This document shows positions 24,120 to 31,893 of a stretch of 42,405 nt of DNA, one piece after another. A program made the translations under genes and the position numbers. The notes under the pieces are model-generated. The model worked only from the letters and a program-made list of their open reading frames with translations. It was not told the DNA's origin and ran no database searches. The stretch's first letter is position 1; each line of letters opens with the position of its first letter. Source of the stretch: Bacillota bacterium (GTDB lineage: Bacteria > Bacillota > Sulfobacillia > Sulfobacillales > JAIMBI01); the NCBI GenBank assembly GCA_021795575.1, contig JAJYPH010000008.1, positions 1-42,405 of the forward strand, in the 5' to 3' direction.

Positions 24120-24167
24120 TCCATCACCTCACTTCACAGCGGATCCCTGCCTCGGGGTTCATAATGA

Positions 24168-24187
24168 GGGCCACTACCACGTGGCCC
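24168..24187. other. Short palindrome in the leader of the penicillin-binding protein gene
   Basis: GGGCCAC (24168-24174), 6-base loop, GTGGCCC (24181-24187). It lies between the proposed -10 (24210-24215) and the start codon, so it could be an operator or a leader hairpin. No T-run follows. Confidence 0.35.
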
Positions 24188-24209
24188 CGGTCGGCGCATC
24201 TCGCCGGCC

Positions 24210-24218
24210 ATTGTAGCA
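24210..24218 (-). promoter_or_regulatory. Extended -10 promoter for the penicillin-binding protein gene
   Basis: On the minus strand TGCTACAAT (TGn at 24218-24216, TACAAT at 24215-24210) lies about 90 bases upstream of GTG 24119. No good -35 is seen. Confidence 0.45.
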
Positions 24219-24294
24219 TACGCAAAGACGCACCCGATTCGGGGCTCTGGGGGTATAACGCGCGGCGCCGCCGTCCGGTTGTGGGCGGGGTCTG

Positions 24295-24861
24295 TCAGAT
24301 GGTGGCAGGCGGCAGGACGCGCAGCACCTGCAGCACCGTGCCAATCGCATGGGCCGACGAATCGATGGCCGCGCGCAGCGGTTCCACCAACAGAGGCCCA
24401 CCATCCGCGTGGACGACGTGGCGGATGGTCGGCGCCTGCTCGGGCCCGACGGCCAGTACCACCGCTGCCGCCTCCAAGTTGACGGGGCCGATGACGAGAT
24501 AATCGCCGGGCAGGATGCCCAGATCGGGCGGTCCCTGATAGCGCCACACGAAGAGCCCCCGTCCGCGGTCCAGCGTGATGGGGAGCGTCTCGCCAGTATA
24601 CACGGGCTCGCCGGTTTTCGTGAGACGATCCGCCACCGGCAGGCGTCCGGGGCGCCCGACGGCTTCGCGCGCCCGCGATGCCGCCCGATACTGACCCGTG
24701 AGGACCGCGCGCTTGAACGGCCGGATCCCATGAAAACCCCGCTTGTTCATCCAGTAGTAGATCGTCTTCTCCTCGGCGTAGCCCAAGCGCTGCGCAATCT
24801 CGCGCACGCTCACCGAGGGGTCGGAGAGGATCACGTCCGCGATTTTGTCCGCCACATCCAT
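24295..24861 (-). CDS. Helix-turn-helix protein with LexA/S24-like C-terminal domain, function unknown
   Basis: About 188 residues. The N-terminus carries a DNA-binding helix-turn-helix (VSVREIAQRLGYAEEKTIYYWMN). The C-terminal half has a beta-rich segment, LFVWRYQGPPDLGILPGDYLVIGP, that looks like the S24 fold of LexA and phage repressors (compare the usual GDSM...GI..GD). The catalytic Ser and Lys of that family are not visible, so self-cleavage is unlikely. ATG 24861 or the in-frame GTG 24870 may be the start; neither has a clear ribosome site. It is divergent from smc and upstream of the penicillin-binding protein on the same strand. The fold assignment is tentative. Confidence 0.55.
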   Translation of the reverse strand: MDVADKIADVILSDPSVSVREIAQRLGYAEEKTIYYWMNKRGFHGIRPFKRAVLTGQYRAASRAREAVGRPGRLPVADRLTKTGEPVYTGETLPITLDRGRGLFVWRYQGPPDLGILPGDYLVIGPVNLEAAAVVLAVGPEQAPTIRHVVHADGGPLLVEPLRAAIDSSAHAIGTVLQVLRVLPPATI

Positions 24862-24994
24862 GGGCGACACATTCGCACTACGATGCCCTCGTCCTTTACA
24901 GAAATACAGTCCAAAACGCGGTCACGGGGGTCGTCGGTACAGGAACTCGGTATCTCGTCCGATTCGGCGTTCGGCGTCGCCACGGTCAGAACGG

Positions 24995-25000
24995 TACAAT
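24995..25000 (+). promoter_or_regulatory. Possible -10 element for smc
   Basis: TACAAT stands 31 bases before the smc start codon in the divergent gap. No convincing -35 is present, so the call rests on the -10 and its position. Confidence 0.35.
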
Positions 25001-25030
25001 GGCCACAGCGACACGCAAAGTGGGGGCGGC

Positions 25031-28000
25031 ATGCATCTCAAGGCAGTAGAGCTATACGGATTCAAGTCATTCGCCGGCGAAGTGCGCATCGACCTGCCTC
25101 CCGGCTTGACGGCGCTGGTGGGCCCCAACGGGGGCGGCAAGAGCAACGTGGTGGATGCCATTCGCTGGGCATTGGGGGAACAGCGCGTCCGCGAGCTGCG
25201 CGCGGAGCGCTGGGAGGAACTCCTGTGGAACGGGACACCACGCCGGCGGGCCGCCCAGCTGGCGGAGGTCACCCTGGAGTTTGACAACGCGGACGGAGCC
25301 ATGCCCGGCTGGCCCGAGGTGTTGCGCGTGGGCCGCCGCCTGTACCGACAGGGCGACAGCGAGTATCTGGTGGGCAATCGGCCCGTTCGGCTCAGAGATC
25401 TCACCGACTGGTTCCTGGACAGCGGGCTGGGACGGGCCGCCTACGCCGTCATTGGCCAGGGACGCATTGAAGCCGCGCTGCTGCAGCGGCCCGCCGACCG
25501 GCTGCTGCAGGTGGAGGAAGCTGCGGGCAATACACGCGTCCAGCTCCGCGAGAAGGAAACCCGCCAGCAGCTGGAGGTAGTGGCGCGCGACGTGGTCAGG
25601 GCTAGGGACCTGACGCTGGGCGTCCGGCGCGAAATGGATGAAATGGCCGCCGAGGCCGATCGCGAGCGGCAGTACATGGCCCTGGCTTCTCAGATGGATG
25701 GCTTGCGGGTCGGTCTGAAGGCCGCGCGCCGGGCGCGCTTGGAGCGTCTGGTTCATCGGCTGGCGGAGCAGCGGGCGGCGGTGGCCCAGCGGCAGGACGC
25801 GCTGGCGGCCGAGACCGCAGAGGCCGAGGCGGCCCGCCAAGGCGCGGCGGCGGAGGTCACGGCCGGGGAGGCCCACGTGACCGAGCTCACCCGCCGGTCG
25901 ATGGAGTGCGAGCAGTCGCGGCAGCGGTGGCAGGGGCGGTTGGACAGCCTGCGGGCCGAACAGACGCAGATCGAGGGCTGGCTGGCCGAGGCCCAGCGCG
26001 ACGATGCGGCACCGCCGCCCGGCGAGCGACCGAGCACGGTCGGGGAGGACCGTCTGGAAGCCGTGTCGCAAGCCCTCGAGGCGGTGGAGCGCGAGCAGAA
26101 GCAAGCCGAAGCCGACCGAGAAAGCCGCGGGCAGGCCTTTCGGGCGCTGGCGGCGGCACGTGACCGGCTCGCCGCCGCGAGCACCGCCCAGCAGCGCGCG
26201 CGGGACCGCCTGGCGGGGATCTTGGGTCCGGACGCGGAGCATCCCGCGGAGGCGCTGGCGGCGCTCAGGGCCCAAGTGGACGACCAAGCGGCGCGGGTGG
26301 CGACGGTGGCCGGGGAGCGGCGGGACCAAGTGCAGCAGGGGGAGCGCTTGCGGCAGTATCTCGCCGCCGAGCGGCAGCGCTTGGCGGCACTGGAACAGCA
26401 GGTAGCCCAGCGGCAGGCGCGGCACCGGGTGCTGCACCAGCTGGAGGCCGAGGGCGAAGGCTACGGCCAGGGGGTGCGCGCCACGCTGGCGGCAGCCCAG
26501 GCGGGAACGCTGTCGGGGATCCTGGGCACGCTGGGCACGCTCATCGAGGTGCCCGATCCCTACCGGGTCGCCATTCACGCCGCGTTGGCGGGGGCGGCGC
26601 AGGACGTGGTCGTGGGCACCGACCGGGATGCCCGCGACGCGGTGCGCCACCTGCAGGCCCACGGACTGGGGCGGGCGACGTTTCTCCCGCTGAATACCGT
26701 GCGGCCGGCACGGCCCAACGCGGGCGATGATGACATCGGGCGCCAGGAAGGTGTGACGGGTTGGGCGCTCGATCTGGTCACGATCGCGGAGTCGCTGCGC
26801 CCGGCCGCCGCCCACCGGCTGGGGCGCGTGGTGGTGGTGGAGCGCTTGGAAGACGCCCTGGCGCTTGGGCGGCTCATTGGCTTTCGCTATCGACTGGTCA
26901 CACGGGACGGCCAGCTCGTGCACCCCGGCGGCGCGATCACCGGGGGTTCCCCAGGGCAGGCGGCGTCGCCGTGGACCCGTCGCGCGGAAATCGCGCGGCT
27001 GGCCGACCAGCTGGCTGCTGAGCGTCCGCAGCTGGAGGGATTGCGCGAGCTCGTGGCCAGTGTGGAAGAGGAGGCGCGACAGGCCGAGGCGGCGCTGGCG
27101 GAGCTGGAACGGAGGCTCCATGGGCTTGGGGTGGAACACCGGCAAACCGCGGCACGCCTGGAGGCGGCGCTGGCCGCCTGGTCCCCCGCCGACTCAGGAG
27201 ACGAAGATGGCGCGTCGAGGCTGTCGGCCGCCCAACAAGTGGCCGAGGAAGCCGAGGCGGCGTGGCGCGCCGCCGTGGACGCCTGTCAGCAGCTCCAGGG
27301 TCAGCGAGCGGCCCTGGTGGCCGAGCGGCGGCGCTGGGAAGCCGTGGCAGCGGAGCGCCGACAGGAAGAGGCACGCTGGGCCGCGCTGCTGGCTCGTGCG
27401 GCAGAACAGCGCGCCGCGGTCGGGCGCCGCGCCGCGGCGCTGGCCGCGCGGGCCCACACCGTCGCGACCGAGGTGCACGACGCCGAACAGCACGTGGCGG
27501 AGCTTGACGTCGAGCTCGCGCGTTTGACACGGCAGGTGGCGGACGCCCGGGAGGGGGCCGACGCCTTAAGGCGCCGCATCGAGGCGGCCGACGGTCGACT
27601 GGGGGGGCTTCGCCTCGAGCGGACCCGCCTGGAGCAGCGCGCCCAGCAGTTGGCCGTGGAACAGGAGCGGGCCGGCGGCCAGCTGGAGGAACTGGCCGCG
27701 GACCGGGAGTCCGCGGGCTCACCGGTCGCGGACGTCGCCGACGCGGAGCGGAAGCTGGCGGCCCTGGCGCGTGAGACCGAAGCATTGGGAACCATTCGGC
27801 CCGGGAGCCTGGCCGCCTATCAGACGTTGGAGGAGCGCGCCCACTTTCTGGAGGCCGAACAAAGCGATGTGGAACGGGCCGCCCGAGATTTGGAGGCGAC
27901 GCTGGGAGATTTGGCGGGAGAAGTGGAAGGCCGGCGGCGGCAGGCGCTGCAGCAGCTGGAAGCCGCCTTCGCCACCGCGGTGACCGAGATGTTTGGCGGG

Positions 28001-28393
28001 GGGCGCGGAGGCTTCCAGTGGGTGTCGACGCCCGAACCGGGGATTGAGCTGTGGGTGGAACCACCAGGCAAGCGGCCGCAGTCGCTCGGGTTGCTGTCCG
28101 GGGGCGAGAAGGCGCTGGGGGCGCTGGCCTGGCTCTTTGCCCTGCTGGACGTGCGACCGGCCCCGCTCGTCGTGTTGGACGAGGCGGAGGCCAGCCTGGA
28201 TGAGGAAAATGCGCGGCGCTTCGCCTTGTATCTGGCTCGGCGCCGGCATTCGCAGTACGTCGTGGTGACGCACCACAAGTCCACGATGGAGCAGGCCGCA
28301 GCCCTTTGGGGGTTTGCCACCGATGGCGGCGGCGCGAGCCGCCTGGTGTCGGTGCGTCTGGGAACGAGCAACCCCCCGGCGGAGGTGGGCTGA
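25031..28393 (+). CDS. smc: Chromosome segregation protein SMC
   Basis: A 1120-residue SMC ATPase, slightly shorter than the usual 1180-1190. It has an N-terminal head with Walker A GPNGGGKS (31-38), a long coiled-coil arm, a hinge around residues 477-650 (GYGQGVRATLAAAQAG through RATFLPLNTVR), a second arm, and a C-terminal head with signature LSGGEKALGALAWLF near 1021 and Walker B LVVLDEAEASLDEEN near 1046. The usual text is GPNGCGKSN and DEVDAALDEANV, so both key loops are variant while the catalytic Glu is kept. ATG 25031 follows GGGGGCGG. It should act with ScpA/ScpB, which lie outside the window. Confidence 0.95.
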   Translation: MHLKAVELYGFKSFAGEVRIDLPPGLTALVGPNGGGKSNVVDAIRWALGEQRVRELRAERWEELLWNGTPRRRAAQLAEVTLEFDNADGAMPGWPEVLRVGRRLYRQGDSEYLVGNRPVRLRDLTDWFLDSGLGRAAYAVIGQGRIEAALLQRPADRLLQVEEAAGNTRVQLREKETRQQLEVVARDVVRARDLTLGVRREMDEMAAEADRERQYMALASQMDGLRVGLKAARRARLERLVHRLAEQRAAVAQRQDALAAETAEAEAARQGAAAEVTAGEAHVTELTRRSMECEQSRQRWQGRLDSLRAEQTQIEGWLAEAQRDDAAPPPGERPSTVGEDRLEAVSQALEAVEREQKQAEADRESRGQAFRALAAARDRLAAASTAQQRARDRLAGILGPDAEHPAEALAALRAQVDDQAARVATVAGERRDQVQQGERLRQYLAAERQRLAALEQQVAQRQARHRVLHQLEAEGEGYGQGVRATLAAAQAGTLSGILGTLGTLIEVPDPYRVAIHAALAGAAQDVVVGTDRDARDAVRHLQAHGLGRATFLPLNTVRPARPNAGDDDIGRQEGVTGWALDLVTIAESLRPAAAHRLGRVVVVERLEDALALGRLIGFRYRLVTRDGQLVHPGGAITGGSPGQAASPWTRRAEIARLADQLAAERPQLEGLRELVASVEEEARQAEAALAELERRLHGLGVEHRQTAARLEAALAAWSPADSGDEDGASRLSAAQQVAEEAEAAWRAAVDACQQLQGQRAALVAERRRWEAVAAERRQEEARWAALLARAAEQRAAVGRRAAALAARAHTVATEVHDAEQHVAELDVELARLTRQVADAREGADALRRRIEAADGRLGGLRLERTRLEQRAQQLAVEQERAGGQLEELAADRESAGSPVADVADAERKLAALARETEALGTIRPGSLAAYQTLEERAHFLEAEQSDVERAARDLEATLGDLAGEVEGRRRQALQQLEAAFATAVTEMFGGGRGGFQWVSTPEPGIELWVEPPGKRPQSLGLLSGGEKALGALAWLFALLDVRPAPLVVLDEAEASLDEENARRFALYLARRRHSQYVVVTHHKSTMEQAAALWGFATDGGGASRLVSVRLGTSNPPAEVG

Positions 28394-28395
28394 GG

Positions 28396-29322
28396 ATGGC
28401 CGATGGTGGTCGCGGAAGATGGTGGCAGGGGCTGCGGCGAACCCGGGATCGGGTGGAGACCGGATGGCGGCGCCTGGTGGGACTGCGCGTCAGCGACGAG
28501 TTCTGGGATGTGCTGGAGGACACGCTGTATCAGGCGGATCTCGGCCCGACCACCGTGGAGGCCGTGATGGAGAGGGTGCGCGCCCGGCTGCGGGAGGACC
28601 GGCCGGTGTCGGAGGCGGCTCTCCATGACCTGCTGCGGGAAGAGCTGCTGGCGCTTCTGCCACCCGACGATCCTGACCCCTGGCACCTGCCGCAGGAGCG
28701 ACCCCAAGTGTGGGTGGTGCTGGGTGTGAACGGCTCAGGCAAAACCACGAGCGTGGGCAAGCTGGCTGGCCAGTTTCAGGGACGGGGCGCCCGTGTGCTG
28801 ATGGGTGCGGCGGACACATTCCGAGCCGCCGCCGCCGAACAGCTCGAGGGGTGGTCGCGACGGGTTGCGGTGCCCGTGCTCCAACAAGGGCCCGGGGCCG
28901 ACCCCGCGGCGGTGGCGTTTGACACCGTGCAGGCGGCAGTCAACCGCCACATGGATCTGGCGATTATCGACACGGCCGGGCGCCTGCACACCAAAACCCC
29001 GCTCATGCAGGAGCTGGGGAAGATCGTACGGGTGCTGGACCGGGCGCATGCCGGCGCGCCTCATCACACCCTGCTGGTGCTGGATGCGACGATGGGTCAG
29101 AACGCCATTCGCCAGGCCGAACTGTTCCAGGGAGTCGGGGCCACCGGCATTATTCTGACGAAACTTGACGGCACCGCCAAAGGAGGCATGGTGTTGGCCA
29201 TCCATCAAGAGTTGGGATTGCCCGTGCGCTGGATCGGGCTGGGCGAGCAGGCCGAGGATTTGGAGCCCTTTCGCCGGGAGGCATTCGTGGACGCGCTCCT
29301 GGGCCGCGGGCAGCCCGGCTAA
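28396..29322 (+). CDS. ftsY: Signal recognition particle receptor FtsY
   Basis: A 308-residue SRP GTPase with the N domain (about 20-90) and G domain: G1 GVNGSGKTTSVGKLA (110 onward), ADTFRAAAAEQL, G3 DTAGRLHTKTPLMQEL, G4 TKLDGTAKGG and closing GLGEQAEDLEPF. The acidic A domain of E. coli FtsY is absent, as in most Bacillota. The start is 3 bases after the smc stop. Its stop codon overlaps that of the convergent acetyltransferase gene by 4 bases. Confidence 0.95.
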   Translation: MADGGRGRWWQGLRRTRDRVETGWRRLVGLRVSDEFWDVLEDTLYQADLGPTTVEAVMERVRARLREDRPVSEAALHDLLREELLALLPPDDPDPWHLPQERPQVWVVLGVNGSGKTTSVGKLAGQFQGRGARVLMGAADTFRAAAAEQLEGWSRRVAVPVLQQGPGADPAAVAFDTVQAAVNRHMDLAIIDTAGRLHTKTPLMQELGKIVRVLDRAHAGAPHHTLLVLDATMGQNAIRQAELFQGVGATGIILTKLDGTAKGGMVLAIHQELGLPVRWIGLGEQAEDLEPFRREAFVDALLGRGQPG

Positions 29323-29879
29323 GTCGGCCATCCGCCCGGGAGCCGGGAGGGGTGGCGGGCATAAAACTCATGGCGCAGCATGCCCAGGACGACCACGTCG
29401 GTCCGGTGCCCCTGATGCACCTCGTGCTGGCGCAGGACCCCTTCCCGCTGGAACCCGATCCCTTCCAGCAGGCGGAGCGATGGGAGGTTGAATGGATACA
29501 CCTCGGCGTAGATGCGGTCCAGATCCTCGCGGGAAAATCCGTAGTCCATCGCGAGGATGACGGCCGTCGCGCCCACACCCTGGCGCCGCACGGCCCGGTT
29601 CGCCACCACGAACCCCAGCGCTGCGCGCCGCTCCCAGTGGGACAGGCCGGCCAGTTCCACGTAGCCCACCAGCGCCTCGCGATATTGGATGCCGAGCAGC
29701 ACCAAGTCCTCGGGAGGCTCCCGGACCAACTCTTCATAGCGCCGGTCAAACCGCGCGCGCGACATCCAGGGGGCCCAGCCGCTTTCGTGCTCAATCTCCA
29801 GGTCTTTGGACCACGCGTGCAGCAGCGGGATGTCGTCCAGTTCCATGGGGCGCACCGTCACATCGCCGGCTGTCAGCAC
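29319..29879 (-). CDS. GNAT family N-acetyltransferase (RimJ/RimL-like)
   Basis: A 186-residue acetyltransferase. The start DVTVRPMELDDIPLLHAW is typical, and the acetyl-CoA loop reads VVANRAVRRQGVGATAV (Q/RxxGxG/A). A later FNLPSLRLLEGIGFQREG matches the RimJ/RimL subgroup (N-terminal or small-molecule acetylation). GTG 29879 has AAGGAGGGG about 6 bases upstream, so the longer frame to 29942 is not used. Substrate unknown. It stands between ftsY and the ylxM-ffh unit, on the opposite strand from both. Confidence 0.85.
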   Translation of the reverse strand: MLTAGDVTVRPMELDDIPLLHAWSKDLEIEHESGWAPWMSRARFDRRYEELVREPPEDLVLLGIQYREALVGYVELAGLSHWERRAALGFVVANRAVRRQGVGATAVILAMDYGFSREDLDRIYAEVYPFNLPSLRLLEGIGFQREGVLRQHEVHQGHRTDVVVLGMLRHEFYARHPSRLPGGWPT

Positions 29880-29973
29880 GCGGCCCCTCCTTGATTGGGC
29901 GACCAGCGTACCACAGAGACGGCACCTCCTGGTGTTCGGCAATCGTTCCGCGAGCCCGGCGGGCGGCGCGCCA

Positions 29974-30002
29974 TTGACGGCAGCCGCCGGGATTCATATA
30001 AT
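29974..30002 (+). promoter_or_regulatory. Sigma-A promoter driving the c-di-AMP riboswitch transcript
   Basis: TTGACG (29974-29979), 17 bases, TATAAT (29997-30002). Transcription should begin near 30009, at the 5' end of the aptamer. Confidence 0.85.
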
Positions 30003-30009
30003 AGGCTCA

Positions 30010-30135
30010 GCCTTGAATGCCAAATCCCTGGAAAGCCCGGGGAACGGAGGAACCGAATTTTGGGGTGAATCGGCTTCGGCCGTAGGGCACCCAGCCCGAA
30101 TCCGTCAGCTAACTTCGTCGGCAAGGGGGACTCGA
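30010..30135 (+). promoter_or_regulatory. Cyclic di-AMP riboswitch (ydaO/yuaA type) aptamer
   Basis: The conserved core strings of the ydaO/yuaA leader are present in order: GGGGAACGGAGGAACC (30039-30054), TTGGGGTGAATC (30060-30071), a variable stem, AGGGC, then CCCGAATCCGTCAGCTAAC (30095-30113) and TTCGTCGGC (30114-30122). This class binds cyclic di-AMP and switches genes off when the ligand is high, usually genes for cell wall turnover, potassium or osmolyte handling. The aptamer is followed by a terminator, giving a complete switch. The closing P1 stem could not be fully resolved by eye. Confidence 0.92.
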
Positions 30136-30149
30136 GGTCGTTTTTCTGT

Positions 30150-30193
30150 CCGTCCCCCGATTTGCCCTGTTGGCAGTGGGGAACGGTTTTTTT
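30150..30193 (+). terminator. Riboswitch expression platform: intrinsic terminator
   Basis: CCGTCCCC (30150-30157) pairs with GGGG-A-ACGG (30178-30186), with TGCC/GGCA inside, followed by seven T (30187-30193). GGGGGAC (30125-30131), at the 3' edge of the aptamer, is a perfect 7-bp complement of GTCCCCC (30152-30158), so an antiterminator can form instead. Holding GGGGGAC in the aptamer when ligand is bound frees the terminator, which predicts an OFF switch. Confidence 0.85.
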
Positions 30194-30220
30194 ATCCCCC
30201 GGTGAGGCACGCATAGTGGG

Positions 30221-31411
30221 ATGGGAGCGGAGGTGGACCGGTTGGAGCGGCGATTGTTGCACCTGTCGATGTTGGCAGACCCGTTGAGCCCGTTTTCCGG
30301 GGGCATCGTCGGCGGGCGCCAGGTACTGGTGCGTGAGGCGGTGCGCGCGGTGCAGGCCGAGGGCTACGGAATTGATGTGATGACCGCTGGCGGCGACGGC
30401 GCGGTCGAGCGCTCGGCGCTGGGTCATCTGGCACGGGTCGTGCGGCTTCGCGCGGTGGCCTCCGACGCCGCGCTGGCGGACGCGGCACCGGCCTGGGGCC
30501 GCGAGGCGTTGGAGTGGATCCGAAGCCAGCGCCGTCATTACCAGCTGATGCACAGCCACCACTGGATGTCCGGCGCGGTGGCCTCCCACCTCCGGGGGGC
30601 CCTGGGGGTGCCCTGGGTACACTCGCCGTGGGCCATGCCCGACCCCGCCCTGGAGGACGCCGCGACGGCCGACGCCATGGTGAGTCAACTTCGCGCGGCC
30701 GATTGGGTGGTGGTGCCGTATCCTGCGTTTGCCGACCGCATCCTGGAATTGGCGCCCGACGCCCGGGTCCGGGTCATCAGTCCCGGCGTCGACGTCAGCA
30801 CGTTCTTTCAGCGGGAGCCGGGTCCGGTGTTGAAGGCGCTGGGCCAGAAGCACCGGGGGCTCCTGACGGTCGTCGGTCATGCGGACGACGGGGTGCGGGC
30901 GCTGTTGACGGATTGGACCGAACGCCACCGGGCGGGTGGGCTTCCGGCGGACGCGGTGCTCCTGGTGGCCGGCATGCATGCCCCCAACGACGACGGCGAG
31001 GCGTGGCAGCAGCAGGGCGTTCGATTCCTGGGCACGCTGAATCATCGCAACCTGGCCCGGTACTACGCGGCTGCGGCCGTCACCATCCTGCCGGCCCGGC
31101 ATGCCAGCCTCGGCATGGCGGCCCTGGAGTCGATGGCGTCGGGCACGCCGGTAGTGGCCACCGCCGTGCCGGGCCAGGCGTCCGTCGTGGTGCCGGGCGA
31201 GACCGGCTGGCTGGGGCCCGCCGAGGACACCCACGCCCTGCTGGACGCCGCCCTCACGCTGCACCGGGATGCGACGTCCGCGCGCACCCTGGGGGCTGCG
31301 GGCATCGCCCATGTCGCGCAGTACTACACGCGGGAGCAGATGGCCCGCGCATTGGCCGAGCTGTACCAGGAGGTGGCGGCCGTACCCACCCTGACGTCGA
31401 CTCCGTCCTGA
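30221..31411 (+). CDS. Family 4 (GT-B) glycosyltransferase under c-di-AMP riboswitch control
   Basis: A 396-residue GT4-type retaining glycosyltransferase. The N-terminal LSPFSGGIVGGRQVLVREAV and the HSHHWMSGAVASHL block resemble sucrose-phosphate synthase and MshA-like enzymes; VISPGVDVSTF and the C-terminal SLGMAALESMASGTPVVAT are the donor-site half. The EX7E motif is altered: E303 is present but the first Glu position is Ala295. ATG 30221 lacks a well-spaced ribosome site, whereas TTG 30242 has GGAGG at 8 bases, so the latter may be the true start. The product is unknown; a compatible solute or cell-envelope glycan would fit c-di-AMP control. Confidence 0.82.
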   Translation: MGAEVDRLERRLLHLSMLADPLSPFSGGIVGGRQVLVREAVRAVQAEGYGIDVMTAGGDGAVERSALGHLARVVRLRAVASDAALADAAPAWGREALEWIRSQRRHYQLMHSHHWMSGAVASHLRGALGVPWVHSPWAMPDPALEDAATADAMVSQLRAADWVVVPYPAFADRILELAPDARVRVISPGVDVSTFFQREPGPVLKALGQKHRGLLTVVGHADDGVRALLTDWTERHRAGGLPADAVLLVAGMHAPNDDGEAWQQQGVRFLGTLNHRNLARYYAAAAVTILPARHASLGMAALESMASGTPVVATAVPGQASVVVPGETGWLGPAEDTHALLDAALTLHRDATSARTLGAAGIAHVAQYYTREQMARALAELYQEVAAVPTLTSTPS

Positions 31412-31426
31412 GGGGGGCGCCGCGGC

Positions 31427-31455
31427 TTGACAGGGCCAGGAACGCCGCGTAGAAT
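31427..31455 (+). promoter_or_regulatory. Sigma-A promoter for the ylxM-ffh operon
   Basis: TTGACA (31427-31432), 17 bases, TAGAAT (31450-31455). It lies 15 bases after the glycosyltransferase stop and about 60-90 bases before ylxM. Confidence 0.88.
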
Positions 31456-31539
31456 CGGTTGCGGTGTTAATGGGTATCCATAACCACCGACTCGCGAGGA
31501 GGTGTCCCCACGCGCTGGGATCCGCTGTATGCGGCCCGT

Positions 31540-31893
31540 ATGGCCGAAGCGTACGGACCGTTGATGACGGTTCGGCAGCGCGAGGTGTGGACCCTGGTTT
31601 ACGACCAAGACTGGTCCCTGGCCGAAGTGGCCACCGCCGTCGGCATCACGCGGACGGCGGTGGCTCTGCTGTTGAAGCGCGCTCAGGAGCGCCTGGTGGC
31701 GTGGGAGGAGCGTCTGGGGCTGGTGGCGGCCGAAAACCGGCGGGCCGCGCACTTCGCAGAGTGGGCTCAACTGCTGGCCGGGCTGCCGGAGGGTCCGGCA
31801 GCCCGGGCGTTGGCCGGTCTGTACGATCGGTGGGTTCAGGAAGAGGGGTACGACGGCGGCCGGCCGGCGGTGGGGGAGGCGCGTGGTGTTTGA
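31540..31893 (+). CDS. ylxM: YlxM/p13-like helix-turn-helix protein of the SRP operon
   Basis: A 117-residue protein of the UPF0122 family: YGPLMTVRQREVWTLVYDQDWSLAEVATAVGITRTAVALLLKRA is a sigma-4-like helix-turn-helix. The gene always precedes ffh and may help SRP function. The first ATG (31540) has no ribosome site, while a near-perfect AGGAGGTG (31497-31504) stands 5 bases before an in-frame ACG (31510). Ten further codons from ACG (TRWDPLYAAR) line up with the usual N-terminus, so initiation at a non-standard codon is likely. The end overlaps ffh by 8 bases. Confidence 0.82.
   Translation: MAEAYGPLMTVRQREVWTLVYDQDWSLAEVATAVGITRTAVALLLKRAQERLVAWEERLGLVAAENRRAAHFAEWAQLLAGLPEGPAARALAGLYDRWVQEEGYDGGRPAVGEARGV

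Noticed and set aside
25067-27145. Long minus-strand open frame opposite smc
   Set aside because: Antisense shadow of the SMC coiled coil, low-complexity Arg/Leu/Gln composition and no start signals.
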